A DNA stretch of 30,462 nt from Hypsibius dujardini (Eukaryota; Tardigrada; Eutardigrada; Parachela; Hypsibiidae): NCBI GenBank assembly GCA_001579985.1, contig LRSR01014900.1:1-30462 (forward strand). The letters run 5' to 3'. The notes beneath the pieces are model-generated. The model did not search any database. It worked only from the letters and a program-made list of their open reading frames with translations, and had not been told where the DNA came from. A program made the translations under genes and the position numbers. This document shows, piece by piece, positions 1 to 11,200 of this stretch; position 1 is the first letter of the stretch; every line of letters starts with the position of its first letter.

Positions 1-238
1 TTGCCTGCCTGCCTGTCCATCTCATTGTGTAGCTTTTATTATGATATACAAGCGAGAAACTTTCCTTGCCCTGCAAAAGAAGCCTAATTCAGTATTCTGT
101 GCTGGCTAGACTGTAGACCCATTGTGTCCGTGTGCCTAGATCTCGAAAGTTGACATTTGGGAAATCATGATCGGTCATATTCATGCTCTCTATCGATACA
201 GCAGTGAGTAATAACACAGTCTTCCCTTTTTTTCATAG

Positions 239-2738
239 AGCCGTCAGTCTTCGATGAGCGATGAATCGGGCCTATCGAGCGAAGTCGGGTACACAGCACT
301 GGATGACGACCTAGAAAACTGGGGCATCAGCGGAGACGGTAATTTTCGATTCTTCCATGTGGCCCCCCCCCCTCAAGCCTGTTTTACTATTCCGCTCCCC
401 TAAATTGTTCTTCTAAAGAATGATATTGACGCAAAGAAAACTAAAACTAAAACAGACAACTCGTTAGATAAACGGGCAGTCAACAGACAGACAGACAGAC
501 AAGCAACCTACTCAAATTTCTCAATTCATTTTTCCTATAGAACTGGATGACTACCCAGGCCTTGACGACCGAGACGTCTTTGACCCTGGTCATGTGCCAT
601 CACCCGTTATGGCGCGCCACATTCGCCGGCTGAGCGAATGTCCCGGCGATTACAGCGGCGCGGAGATGGAGAGTTTCGACTCAGGAGTCTGCGATGTCTG
701 CAGTCCGGTGACCGTTAACGACATCCGCGCCGCCAGCAGCATCGCTGCCATCACCAGCACGACCATGACCACAGTGACAACCATAACGACCACCGCCAGT
801 ACCACCATCACCACCCGCAATCCCATTTCAGTCTTCAAGACGGGCAGCGGCGGATCGGCGACCTCGTCGCAGACCCGGCGGAAGACGAAGAAACAGATCA
901 CCACCCTCGCACAGGAACTGTCCAATTTGGTCACCTACTTTCAGGCAGTCAAGTTCCAGCCCAAGTACGACTACCATCTCCCGGGGAAGTTCCACGTCGT
1001 CTCGATGAATGAGATTGCCGCGCGGAAGCTGTCTAAAAAACTGCCGGATGCCTTCAAATCACTCGGTAAGAAATGGTACAAAATCTGAGTGACTTGTAAC
1101 TGCCTGTCTATCTTCATCTGCCTTACTTTCTGTTCGACAACCAATTTGAGTGCCTATGCCCCTGCTCATAGTACAGTAACGCTTCTATCTGTCCCAAATA
1201 GTCTAAAATGTCTGACTACTTCTGTCTAGAGCCTTATCTGTCTGTGTCTGTCTTTCGAGCAATGTTCACTATATTCTAGCCCGTCGACTATAGACTATCA
1301 ACCTGTCTGTCTCAGCTCTTATGAGTCTGGATTTGCTCATGCAAACCTGACATTCAATCCACTCGTCTGCCTGTGTTTCTCCCTTTCTAGCAACCTGTCT
1401 GCCGGTGTGCTACACTTTACTTTGTCTTGCAATATGGTGTGCTCTCATGTGTCTGACAGTCTAGCAAATTGTCTGCCTGTCCAGGAACTAGTTCACCGAC
1501 TATAGTCTCTTGTCTGCATCTCCGTTCGTTTGAAAAATTATCTAACTTTATGCCTATTCGTGCAGATACTTGTCTGTCTGTCTGCCTGCACGTGTGTGTC
1601 TAATAGTCTAATCTTTGTCTGTACGTCCACTAGTCTAGCGACAAGACTATCTGCATGATGCCTGTCGTAATGTTTTTCACTACATCCTTCGGAAATGTAT
1701 TTACAGTTTATTGTCTCTTGAATTTTAACTATAAAGAACAATCATGAATAAAATTTCAAATTTACGAATAACTTTCAACTAATCAGTCAAAGTTATGTGT
1801 CTGTTCGTCTGTGTGAGTGAGAGTCGTTATCTGACTATTCATCTGCCCGAAGATCTGTGTCTGCAAACAGGAAATCAAGGCCCAAACAAAACAGACACGG
1901 TCCTCGAATCGTGACGCCTAGCTATGTACGAGGATCTGCGTTCCGTCTTGACCGGAACGTGTTGACTCATATAACCCCCGTTTTTTCCATCTTCGACACA
2001 TTAACTTGATATGCAATTATGCAGTGCGCTACATTTTTTCGCAGACCAGCAAGAGAAAGAGAGAGAGCTAAGCAAGCGAGTCGTTAACGCAGTGTCTGCA
2101 AATTGTTTTTTGATCGCTCCACTGCTGTAGTGTCGTCGCAGAACCTATATATGGGTGTCACTGACCTTCTTCAAGGCCTACATTTCTATCCCCCATCGCC
2201 TCGTTATAATTAACTGTTTTTTGTTTTCTTTTTCCTTCTCGTTTATAGCCGCATCATCGATAATCCGCATTTATCCGGCCGCCACGCGGATCGATTCCTC
2301 CAACTTTAACCCAGTTGCCGCGTGGGCACTCGGCGCACAAATGTCGGCGTTGAACTGCCAGACTTCCGGTAAGGGAATATGCCCCCCTCTCTCTAGTACC
2401 CCATTCAAGACAGCTGTCTCGTAGACTGAGAACGCAGACAGTGTATCGACTTATTAATCGTGCGACCTAATTTTATTTTTGTACTATGTTTTGCACTAAT
2501 CCGCTGCTTGATGTTGATCGCTCTGACTGTCTGTTTTTCCTTCCTCACTCCAGATGTGGGAATGCAAATCAACACGGCATTCTTCGCCACAACAGGAAAG
2601 TGTGGTTATGTGCGACGACCGGGCTACGTGATGAAGCGGTCCGAGGCTGAACGGAAACCCATTGAATGCCGCATTACGGTGGGTCGATCAATGCGTGCCG
2701 AGTTCTACAGTCATGTTTATCAACCTCAATACTGAGCC

Positions 2739-2792
<54 letters not shown>

Positions 2793-3339
2793 CCGGCTTG
2801 TCTCTCTGTCAATTTTTCTTGGCTCTTTTACTCTGTGGATGAATAGAAGCTGACGCCTGGCGGTATAATGTAAGTCTACAAAAACGAATTTGCAATCTTC
2901 CAGATTGTTTCGGGGCAATATCTACTGGCGGATCTGGTGAACGGGAACCCATCCGTGGAAGTGGAGCTTTTTGACGGCTCAGCCGAGCCGAAGAGATACA
3001 AGATTAAGTCGCCCGTGAAAAACGCTGTCAATCCAATATTCATGCATGGCCTTGAAGTTGAGGTACGTTATAGTCAATGCGACTGAGGGAAACCTTTCCG
3101 GTCCAGGAATTTAAAGCGTGAACAGCTCGCACAGGGATACAACTTCAGCGCATCGTTCAGCTAATGCATCCATGTCTCTTTTGTGTCAGGTTACTAATCC
3201 GGAACTTGCCTTTCTGCGATTTGTTGTTATGGATTCCGGCACCAGTCAGCTGATTTCTCAGAGGACTCTACACTTTTCCCAACTCAAAACAGGTCCGTTA
3301 CTCACGAAAAAAATGAATGCCAACAGGCATAAAGAGCCC

Positions 3340-3381
<42 letters not shown>

Positions 3382-3747
3382 TTCCTGAGTGTGACCTTAC
3401 ACTTTCGCTCAGGCTACCGACACCTAAGCCTGCACGACTACGCGGACGACATTCTTCCCCTGTCCCGCCTATTCCTTCACATCTCCTGCAAAGCCAAGGA
3501 AGAACAGCAAAGCTGCAGTCGTCGCGAATCCATCGATCCCATCCCCGAGGCGGAGGATGAAAACGAGCATGAGTCGAGATCGCACTCGGATACTGTGTCC
3601 TGCAAACGGCGCCACAGCAGGGTCTCCATGGTCGCACGATTGTCTCTACGATTCCAGAGGTTCGCCGGCTTCGGCGACTACCGCAGAGCCAAGAGTGAAA
3701 CCAAGCAAACGACCCGGTACGGTGCTGAATACCCGGTGGAAATTTGA
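239..3747 (+). CDS. PLCE1: Phospholipase C-epsilon-like, 3' part (Y and C2 domains)
   Basis: Seven exons join in frame: 239-338, 541-1065, 2249-2368, 2554-2678, 2904-3062, 3190-3292, 3413-3747 (488 codons plus TGA). The family hydrolyses PIP2 to IP3 and diacylglycerol at membranes. An acidic, Ser/Thr-rich X-Y linker is followed by the Y domain: ELSNLVTYFQAVKF, SMNEIAARKL, then YPAATRIDSSN, which carries the substrate-binding Arg, and GKCGYV. A C2 domain follows (IVSGQYLLADL, then AFLRFVV and TGYRHLSLHD). SMNE, YPAATRIDSSN and the C2 wording fit PLC-epsilon better than the beta, delta, gamma or eta classes. The X domain and everything N-terminal lie upstream of the window. After C2 the frame ends in a polar tail of about 75 residues; I see no Ras-associating domains, which vertebrate PLC-epsilon has here. 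An alternative donor near 3716 could extend the gene, but I found no downstream exon. Confidence 0.88.
1066..2248 (+). other. PLC intron rich in degenerate TCTG repeats
   Basis: This is a 1.2-kb intron between the two main Y-domain exons. It holds no credible coding sequence. From about 1095 to 1870 it is studded with short runs of TGTCTG, CTGCCTG and similar, which read as decayed tetranucleotide repeat on the transcribed strand. The last 30 bases before the acceptor at 2247-2248 are strongly pyrimidine-rich. Confidence 0.6.
2739..2789 (+). repeat. (TCTG)n microsatellite, about 12.75 units
   Basis: A perfect run of TGTC/TCTG lies in the PLC intron 2679-2903, 61 bp downstream of the donor. 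It generates spurious open frames on both strands. Confidence 0.95.
3340..3380 (+). repeat. (CAGA)n microsatellite, about 10 units
   Basis: A perfect ACAG/CAGA run lies in the small PLC intron 3293-3412, ending 32 bp before the acceptor. It is the reverse complement of the (TCTG)n tract two introns upstream. A shorter CAGA run lies at about 485-507 in another PLC intron and one at about 20390-20407 in the receptor gene. Confidence 0.95.
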
Positions 3748-4186
3748 GGACGGGTCGTCGTTTTGCAGCCTAAGCGGTATCCTCCCTCTCTCACAAAAGC
3801 TGCCTGACTCAACCACCATCACGTGCCCCCATGTTACTATATATTTTTGATCTCAAAATGTTAATAATTTTTTGGAAATCTCTCTTTTTTTCGATGAGTC
3901 TGTCTAGTCGTAGAATTTAATTGCTTGATTAGTTCGTATTCTTAGCGTGCATTGCTCATGGCCTGATGTGTAAGCTCTTTGCTCGCTCGCCCCATGTCTT
4001 GCCTTGCTTGCTTGATCAGCTATAGTTCTAAAGCCAACGTTTTTGCCGGTCTTTTGAAAATACATATCCGCTTTGAGAGTCGCTTCATAATTTATGCCGC
4101 TTTGCTTTCAGAGATATGTTCCTGCTGTAGTTTGCTCTTTCGAATTCACCCCTTTCATCAATACGTATACGCGTGTACAGAGTAGT

Positions 4187-4192
4187 AATAAA
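4187..4192 (+). terminator. Candidate polyadenylation signal of the PLC gene
   Basis: This is the first canonical AATAAA downstream of the PLC stop, about 440 bp away. It is followed within 30 bp by T/G-rich sequence. A second AATAAA lies at 4430-4435. The assignment rests on position only. Confidence 0.4.
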
Positions 4193-4689
4193 TTGTTCAT
4201 CCCTTTCTGGTCATGACGATATTTAAAAAATGACAAACAAACACCACACCGTTCTATATTGCTGGCTGTGGGAACTTTTGGGCTCTCGTGAGAATCTTTT
4301 TTCGCGTAATTCCCCAATCTTAGATGTGATATACGCCGAAGAGCCAATTTTCGTTGATGACGTTTCTTCATTGTCCCTTGAAAAAGTAATTCTATTTGAT
4401 TCAACAGTTCGACAAACCATAGATCTTTGAATAAAATAGAATAAACATTTCAGGAGGAAAAGGAAGGTACACAAGTTCAATCAGGAGAATTTCCTAGGCA
4501 CTAACCACCCGGGAATATCCACAACAAATATCTTCCTCTTGCATCACAATTCCCAATTAATTTATTTGCACTTAGAGTATTTCAGAATAAGATTCTCCAA
4601 ATTTTTAAACTGTAAAAAAGATATTTTCGCCCCTCTTGTTTCACGAGTTGGTTTACGAGATCGAGTTTGCTGGACATTAGGTAACATCG

Positions 4690-4775
4690 GAAAATAAAAA
4701 AGGAGAGGGGATAAAAATTGGGAAGGGAAGGGGGACTTGGTGCCTCAGCCCATTTGTGACACGACACAACAACCA
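4690..4775 (-). repeat. Fragment of a dispersed repeat (partner at 29.8 kb)
   Basis: Read on the minus strand, this stretch (AAGTCCC, C/T-rich run, CCCCTC, TTTTATTTT, CGATGTT, ATGTCC) lines up block by block with 29816-29882 on the plus strand. Both show the same order of blocks over roughly 70 bp with small indels. The family is not recognised. Confidence 0.45.
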
Positions 4776-5414
4776 AGCCCTACATGTACTACTACTAACT
4801 GCTCCATACGGTTCATTTGAAAGCCCTGCCTTTCAGGACACCGGAAAAAAGTTTCAGTTTTCAAATGATGACTCGAAAACGAGAAAATGAAATTTATGAA
4901 ATTTATGAAAATCTTGAAGACGAGTTGACACAAAAAATAGTACCCGACAATATACAACTGTACCGCTCTCGTATAAGCCAAGAGAGCAATTCAAAAGGAT
5001 CCACGAAGTAATGTACAGGATAAAACTAATAAGAAAAATAGAAAAAATTATAGCAAATGACAAGATAAAAAAAATAAAAAAATAAAAGATGCAATTGACA
5101 GAATAAAAAACAAATAGATCGTAGTAGTAATTGCCAATGGAGTTCGGGTCCTCCCACGAATTACCTGCACAGCTCCTTGCTGTTGTCAATCAGAGCGGCG
5201 AGGAAATTTTGCGATAACACTATTCTAATTTTCCCAATCGGCTTTCAATTTTTTTCGGTTGAAAGACATCATCTGCTTCACGTAAATCTTTTCGCGAAAT
5301 AAGTGTACCGGGAGTTTCCGTGATCTACGAACCGTCTTGAGGAGTAAGGGGGTCGATCAACGTACCCTAAATTCAAAAGCGTGTAAAATTTTACGTCACA
5401 GCTTCTGACAGTTT

Positions 5415-7808
5415 CTAACTGGAAAAGGAGCATCCGGTGACATCGAGGAGGTCGTCGCTAACTTGCTGCCGGAACCGCGGCAGCAACGACTCCTCCACGT
5501 CATAATCGGCGACGGCCTGGAGTGCCCGGTCCGCCTGCCGGTATTTGGTGAACTTGCAGCGCTTGAGCGAGTCTGCCAGCTTGCGGTACTCCTCCCGCGA
5601 CTGTTGCACCGTTTCCTCGATCACCGCCATCTTCATGGCGCGACAGGAAAGCATGAAGCAGTTGACCACCGGATGGGCCAGTACTCTATCCCCGCTTCCG
5701 GTCATTCCACAGGTTTCACCCAGTTTCCGTAGAACCTGTTTTATATACCCGGTGGAAACTTATTTTTGAGCCAAAGTTCTATCAACTCCCACTTTCCTCA
5801 AGGGAAAACTGGTGGATCTTTTTTCTGGCAAGGATTTGACGAAAATGTGTTAAGAATAGTCGATCAGCCAAAGGATTTTCAAAGTTATTTTGTATTAGAG
5901 CACCTGTGAGGAACGATGAGAAGCTTTGAACTGTGCGATTTTGATAACTGGTGCAGATTCACAGGGACAAAACGTTGTTTTGGTGTTTCCCAAAGAAGAT
6001 GGAAAAAACTTGCACAAACCCAAATTAATGCAGATCTTGTATGATAAAACGAAAGAGGAGAAAATTCTGTGGAATGAGGGGTGACCTACTTTCCCACTGC
6101 TAGAGGGGACACAGCAGCATGTCGGTGAAGTTAATCTTTAAAATATATTTTCATGCGGTATATACAATGTGGGTTATTTAACTCTCTTGAGTGCGGGACG
6201 GCATAAAATTGCTGAATTCCACGCTGCCAATCGATTTACTGACTGAGTCGATTGAAGAATAAAGAATGATTTGAAGAATGAGGAATAGTATATGAAATAA
6301 TTTAATAATAACATAATAATAGTTTTGATATATGAAGTAATTTAATAATAATATAAAAATATTTTGGATTAAAATAGTCAAAAATGTCTAGTTAACCGTA
6401 AACAGTTAGAACAATAGATAATAGAACAGAAGATCATCTAACGATATTGTTATTCAGGTCATATAAGCATATCAACTAAAGTTAGCTTCCGAATAAAATG
6501 TAACTAAAGTGTATGTTCAATTACGAATGAGACCGTAAAACATTTTTTAGAGCAATAAATAAAATAATATTAGATTAGATATTCATATTTTACATGTTAA
6601 ATAAAACAAAAATAAATATTTAAAATAAACATTAAAATCGGAATTTAAGTATAGCTTTCGTTTAATTAAACCAGTATCAATGATTTGATTTAATTGAACA
6701 CCATTGTGTACGAAAGAGCGCACCTGAAGCAAGCCCCGCCCGATTCCACCTAATTGTTGATCGAACTGCTGAAAATGCTTGAATGTTCGAGTGCTTCGGC
6801 TTTTCAATGCCTTTTTGCATTGTTTCCTGAGGGAAAGGACTTGGTCGTAGTAGAGTGCCCGGTCCCGACGGGCGTCACGTAGCAGATCGGAAGCCGTCGG
6901 AGTAGTGTCTTCCGCCGAGACGGTCGGTTCGGTAGTGCCGCGCTGCCTGGAGGAGATTTGAATGGCAGAGACATTTTGCTTTGCGCATGTGAGGTCCGTA
7001 TCGGTCTGTCGGATGGCTGCCTGGGTGCGGTAGTACTCGGCGTCCAGGACGGCGTTCTCACCACGGAGGAAGGTCAGTTCCTGCATCCACTGGTCATCGA
7101 TGTTTTCGAGAGTTTTCTGGAAGGCGGTCAAGGTTTGGTCGAGGCATTGACTGGCGCCTTGGAGGAGGCGGCGCTTTCGTGCGACATTTTGGGCGAGAGA
7201 TCTTTGGAGGCGTCGCATGGTGCAGTTGAATTCTTCCATTCTTTTGTCGCTGCAAAGAGAAGGTTTTCAAGCCGGACTTCGGGAACTCAAACAGAGGTCC
7301 CGACGCAGACACAGACGCAGATACAGACATAGACACAGGCGCAGACACAGGCACGTGAGTTAACCCAGACGTAGACACAGACATCGATACGTTACTAATA
7401 CTTCTCACTGGTTACCTGCAGAAATCTTCAAGTTGGTTACTTCTATTCTGGAGCTTCTCAAATTCGTCTGCCTTCTCGAGATAGCAGCTTTTCAGATCAT
7501 CAGTTATTTTTCGTTGATGTTTCTCCTCATCTTTCGCCCATTGAATGTCACTTATGAGCTTCAACTTCCTCTGATTCCGTATCTCCAATCGCTTCAAGAC
7601 ATTTGTAATGAGGTGTCGAAGTTGGGAACTATTGTAGCAATAATTGCGCTGATATGTCTGCAAATGCAGCGGCACTTGTTGGGTTGCGCTTCCGTAACGT
7701 AGGGCGTCAGCAGGAAGGTCCGAAAAGTTGGCGACTGGTGAAAATGATGCTCTATAGCCAGATTTATAAATGTCTAGTGGGGCGCCTGACATATCGCATC
7801 GTTTGGAT
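5415..7808 (-). CDS. Coiled-coil protein of unknown family (three exons)
   Basis: Exons on the minus strand: 7792 (first ATG)-7416, 7249-6724 and 5735-5415, together 407 codons plus TAG. The first junction (phase 2, donor TGCAG/GTAAC, acceptor TTTGCAG) is well supported. The second keeps phase 0, but its acceptor (TATAAAACAG) has almost no pyrimidine tract, so the last exon is less certain. The protein is helix-rich and charged, with long heptad-like stretches at about residues 55-210 and 310-385, and no signal peptide or membrane segment. I do not recognise the family; its length resembles tektin-like axonemal rods, but tektin signatures are not visible. The frame is also open upstream of the ATG to an acceptor after position 7809, so these exons may be the 3' end of the large gene at 8205-14073. 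Confidence 0.62.
5736..6723 (-). other. Presumed AT-rich intron of the coiled-coil gene
   Basis: This is almost 1 kb without a supportable gene. From about 6140 to 6700 it is very A/T-rich, with runs of TAATAATA. The donor at its upstream (right) end, CTTCAG/GTGCG, is good; the acceptor at the left end is weak. Confidence 0.45.
7303..7385 (+). repeat. Degenerate CAGACA hexanucleotide tract
   Basis: The tract consists of variants of CAGACA/CAGACG/CAGATA and lies inside the intron 7250-7415 of the coiled-coil gene. It is related to the longer tract starting 450 bp downstream. Confidence 0.75.
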
Positions 7809-7840
7809 CTAGTACGATATACGTTTTACTATTGTTTACA

Positions 7841-8163
7841 AACACAGACACAGACACAAGCATCGCCACAGACACAAATACAGATTTAAACATAAACACA
7901 TATAAAGACACAAACGTGGACACAGACACAAACACAAGCACAAAACATTTACACGAACACAAACGTAGACCCAGACACAGACACAAACACAGATACAGAC
8001 AATGACACAGACACAAACACAGACACAGCCACAGACACAGACACAAACACAGACACGGACATAGACACAGACACAGATACAGACACAGACACAGACACAG
8101 ACACAGACACAGACACAGACACAGACACAGACACAGACACAGACACAGACACAGACACAGACA
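7841..8163 (+). repeat. (CAGACA)n hexanucleotide array
   Basis: A degenerate array of about 320 bp whose last part, about 8077-8163, is essentially perfect. On the minus strand it reads as TGTCTG, giving Ser-Val or Cys-Val dipeptide strings in different frames. It lies exactly between a splice donor (AG/GTACAC at 8206-8199) and an acceptor (CTAG ending at 7809), so it is best explained as intronic. An alternative is that the large exon reads into it and stops at 7949. Confidence 0.85.
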
Positions 8164-8204
8164 TGCAAAACGTAGACATACAGTATTCGTCCAAACCTGT
8201 GTAC

Positions 8205-11200
8205 CTCGTGCTCCGGTTATTTCGACTTTCCAACGGAAAGCCTCCCACTGGCGAGCTACAGCGAATGAACGGTTCGTCATCCACATTTGAACGAGCCTCC
8301 TCGAGTGAACCTTCCGATGGACTCCTCCGGCATCCCTCGGACAACGGTCGCTCATCCCAACGGCCATCTGCTTCTCTCACCCTTTCACGAAAGCCTTTAT
8401 CACTCGATCGACTTCTCCCCTTCTGAACACTGCTCCTCGGCGGTTGCCCAGTCTTCACAACTTGCTGCCCAAAAAGTGCCGGTTGTGGGATTGTCCGATG
8501 CTTCCCATCATGCTTGACCATGTCATGGTCCGATGTGAAGCCTAGTTTTTCACTCGATGTTTGTGTCTGCTTCCAGTCTGTGCCTGGGATAGGATTGCTG
8601 ATAGGGCTATCATGTTCTTCCTCCTGCGGTTCGGTGAGATAAGCCCGCTGAATGATCGTTCGTCGAGGCTTTCCACCAAGAACCTTTGACGTAATTGGAT
8701 TCTGCCGTTTGCTCAGTGTTCGTCGAGGCTGTTCCGCTTGTTCGAAATTTGTTCGTTTGGTCAACGAACGCCGAGCTTGTTCTCCTTGTTCCAAATTGGA
8801 CCGTCCAGTGACCGTTCGCCGAGTTTGTTCCTCTTGTCCCAATTGGTTATTTCCGCACTGGTTCCTTTTAGTTTTTTTGCAAAGGGCGGCACACTCCAGT
8901 GGAGCTCCATATTGCAACGCCAGCACTGCGAAACAGTCGCAATCTTGCGGGAACGGAAGGTTGAAATGTGCACCAGAACCGCCCGATCCGGCGACTTGTT
9001 CCTCTCTCCCTCTGAAGCGCTCCTCGCGAGTGAAAGAAGGAGAACAAGCTGTTCGCTTTACTGTCTGCGACGGCTGGGTCTCCGTATGGTCCGGGTATCC
9101 CCGGGATGAGCTGCCCCCTGTCCTCAAGCCACGTGGGTATCCGGTGGGAGTTTTTGTACACGGATTGCAGGATCTTGGGGCTGGGTTTCCGACGCAGAAA
9201 TTACACGGTCGAGCTGTTTGCACCGTAGATTGTCTTTGAACCTCAGACGGTTTCTCGTAGCGACCTGTTCGGATACCTTGCTCTTGCGTCACTGGTTGTG
9301 GCGCTGAGGCCGTGTATTGGTAACACGAATTACAATGTCTCGCAGGCTGCACCGGAGTTTTCAGTTGACGGTCCAGTTGGCCGTCACGATGAACTGTCGG
9401 TGAACTTCGTGGCTGATTCGTGGATCTTCTTCCAGGAGTTGCAGCACTAAACTCGCGGAGGCTACTGGACGTTGCCGTCATGTCCCTTCCAGCGTTTTCC
9501 AACCGTTCGTTGTACAAACGGATAAGACTCAATGTCCGAATTGTGAGTCGTTGGTTAACTTCCGGCGCGTCAGACCGAGGTTCAATGGGAAGCTTTGACC
9601 GTACCGTCGTTCTTTTTCTTCCGTCTTCGAATACTGACTCTGAAGGTTTTCTCGATGGCTCTGTCGACCGAACACCACCAGAAGGATCACGCGGATTTGG
9701 AGAAACCGTCGGAGGTTGGCGAATATTCTTCGACTCGCTGCCGTAATTCGGATCCGCACCTCGAACCGGTGGACAAGGCTGTCGGACCTCATCAACAGCT
9801 GCTTTCTTAGACGGAGAGAAGAAACGTCGTGCCTCCACATCGTCGACTACACCACCTTGATCAATAGGACACCCTCGATCGCTGGGCGATTTCGAACTTG
9901 TACGTTGGGTTTCATTTGCCGTTTGAACTAACGATTCACGCTGACGGTCGGCTGACGTTCCGGTCAAATACTGCCGACACTGTAGCCGCTCCGGCGCGAG
10001 AACGGACCGTCCAAGTTGATAATGATCTTCGTGATTTTGCTCTCGACACAAACCCTCGCAGCTGGCACTTTTTCTCCGCCAACTTTCATTCCTCCCACCG
10101 TCTCGCCTCCGTCTGCAGTCGTCGTACTCGCAATTCCGACTTCCACTCCCACCCTGCCCGTCACACCTTCCAGCATCCCGATTTTGACTTCGGTTCCTAT
10201 CACTGTCCAACTCTTCATAATTCCGTCGACCGCCATCTCGGTCGCGACTTTGTTGTCGGTCACTTCCGTATCGGTTATCATCCCAGCGCCAATTGCAAGT
10301 CCGACTTCCACTCCGCCGACGGCTCCTGCCTCGGTTACAGTTACGTCCGTCCGGTCCGTTTCCGTTAACAGCATTTCGGTCAAGGTAATCTGCCAGATCA
10401 CCCATACTGTCCGACGCATCGAAATCTTCTTTATCGATCCTTGTCCCCGACACCTTAGTCCCGCGAGTTTTCGTATTTCCTTTCCCCAAGCCATCGTTAT
10501 CTTCGTCATCGGAGGCCTTCCCTCCACCGTCACCTGGCTTGCGCGGTTTTCCTTTCCCACCAGCACCACTATCCGAGCCATCTGAGTCCTCCGTCCTGTC
10601 CGTCGGATCGAAATCGTTCTTATCAATAACCATGCCAGAAACGGCAGTCCCTCTGTTCGTTTTCCCATCCGTCTTCCAGTAACTGTCGTTTCCACCGCAA
10701 CCACTGCGCCCACCGTCGGGATCATCCCCTACATCCCGTCCACCACCACTCCGACCTCTGTCGGAACCGTCACTGTTTGGGTGGGTCGGGTCGAAGTTGT
10801 TCTTGTCACTGGTCACACCGGAAATCGCCGTCGACCTGTCCGACTTCCCGCTTTTCACTCCACGCAAGTTTGTCTGATTCTTGTCCTTACTACCGCGAAG
10901 GTCATTAAGCCCCTTGCCCAAGGTATTGCGGGCACCGAGACCGTTGGAATTGCCAACGGTCTTACCGTCGGTGAAACCCATCACGGCCGACGATTTGCCC
11001 TGGCCCTGCGCACCCTCCTCCGGCTTGTCCGAAGAGTCGGTCGCAGCTTTATTTAACGCATTCTGGTTCAGATTAGCATTGTTGTCCGGATTCAAGTTTT
11101 TGGCATTCGACAATCCGTCGTCCGGGATCAGTGTTTTCCTGGACATTACCCCGAGATCCATGTCTGCGTTACATTCAAGGTCGCCCACACCCTTGACCAG

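Larger units (their letters stand above)
3748..5414. other. Intergenic region between convergent genes
   Basis: No gene is supported in these 1.7 kb. Short open frames on both strands have unremarkable composition and no paired splice signals. The part 5020-5110 is A-rich. A fragment of a dispersed repeat lies near 4690-4775. The PLC gene must end on the left side, and the minus-strand gene ends at the right border. Confidence 0.6.

Noticed and set aside
4817-5011. Small plus-strand open frame in the intergenic region
   Set aside because: It is only 64 codons, its middle comes from a repeated AAATTTATGA motif, and it has no splice or promoter support.
7841-8163. CRISPR-like array
   Set aside because: It is a simple hexanucleotide repeat without spacers in an intron-bearing eukaryotic genome.
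7949-8204. Ser-Val-rich C-terminus of the large minus-strand frame
   Set aside because: It is the hexanucleotide array translated; a good donor (AG/GTACAC) lies just before it, and the same array is open in other frames as Cys-Val strings.
9898-10725. Long plus-strand and alternative minus-strand frames opposite the large exon
   Set aside because: They are shadows of the GC-rich, low-complexity minus-strand exon. They have no splice partners, and their composition mirrors its codons.
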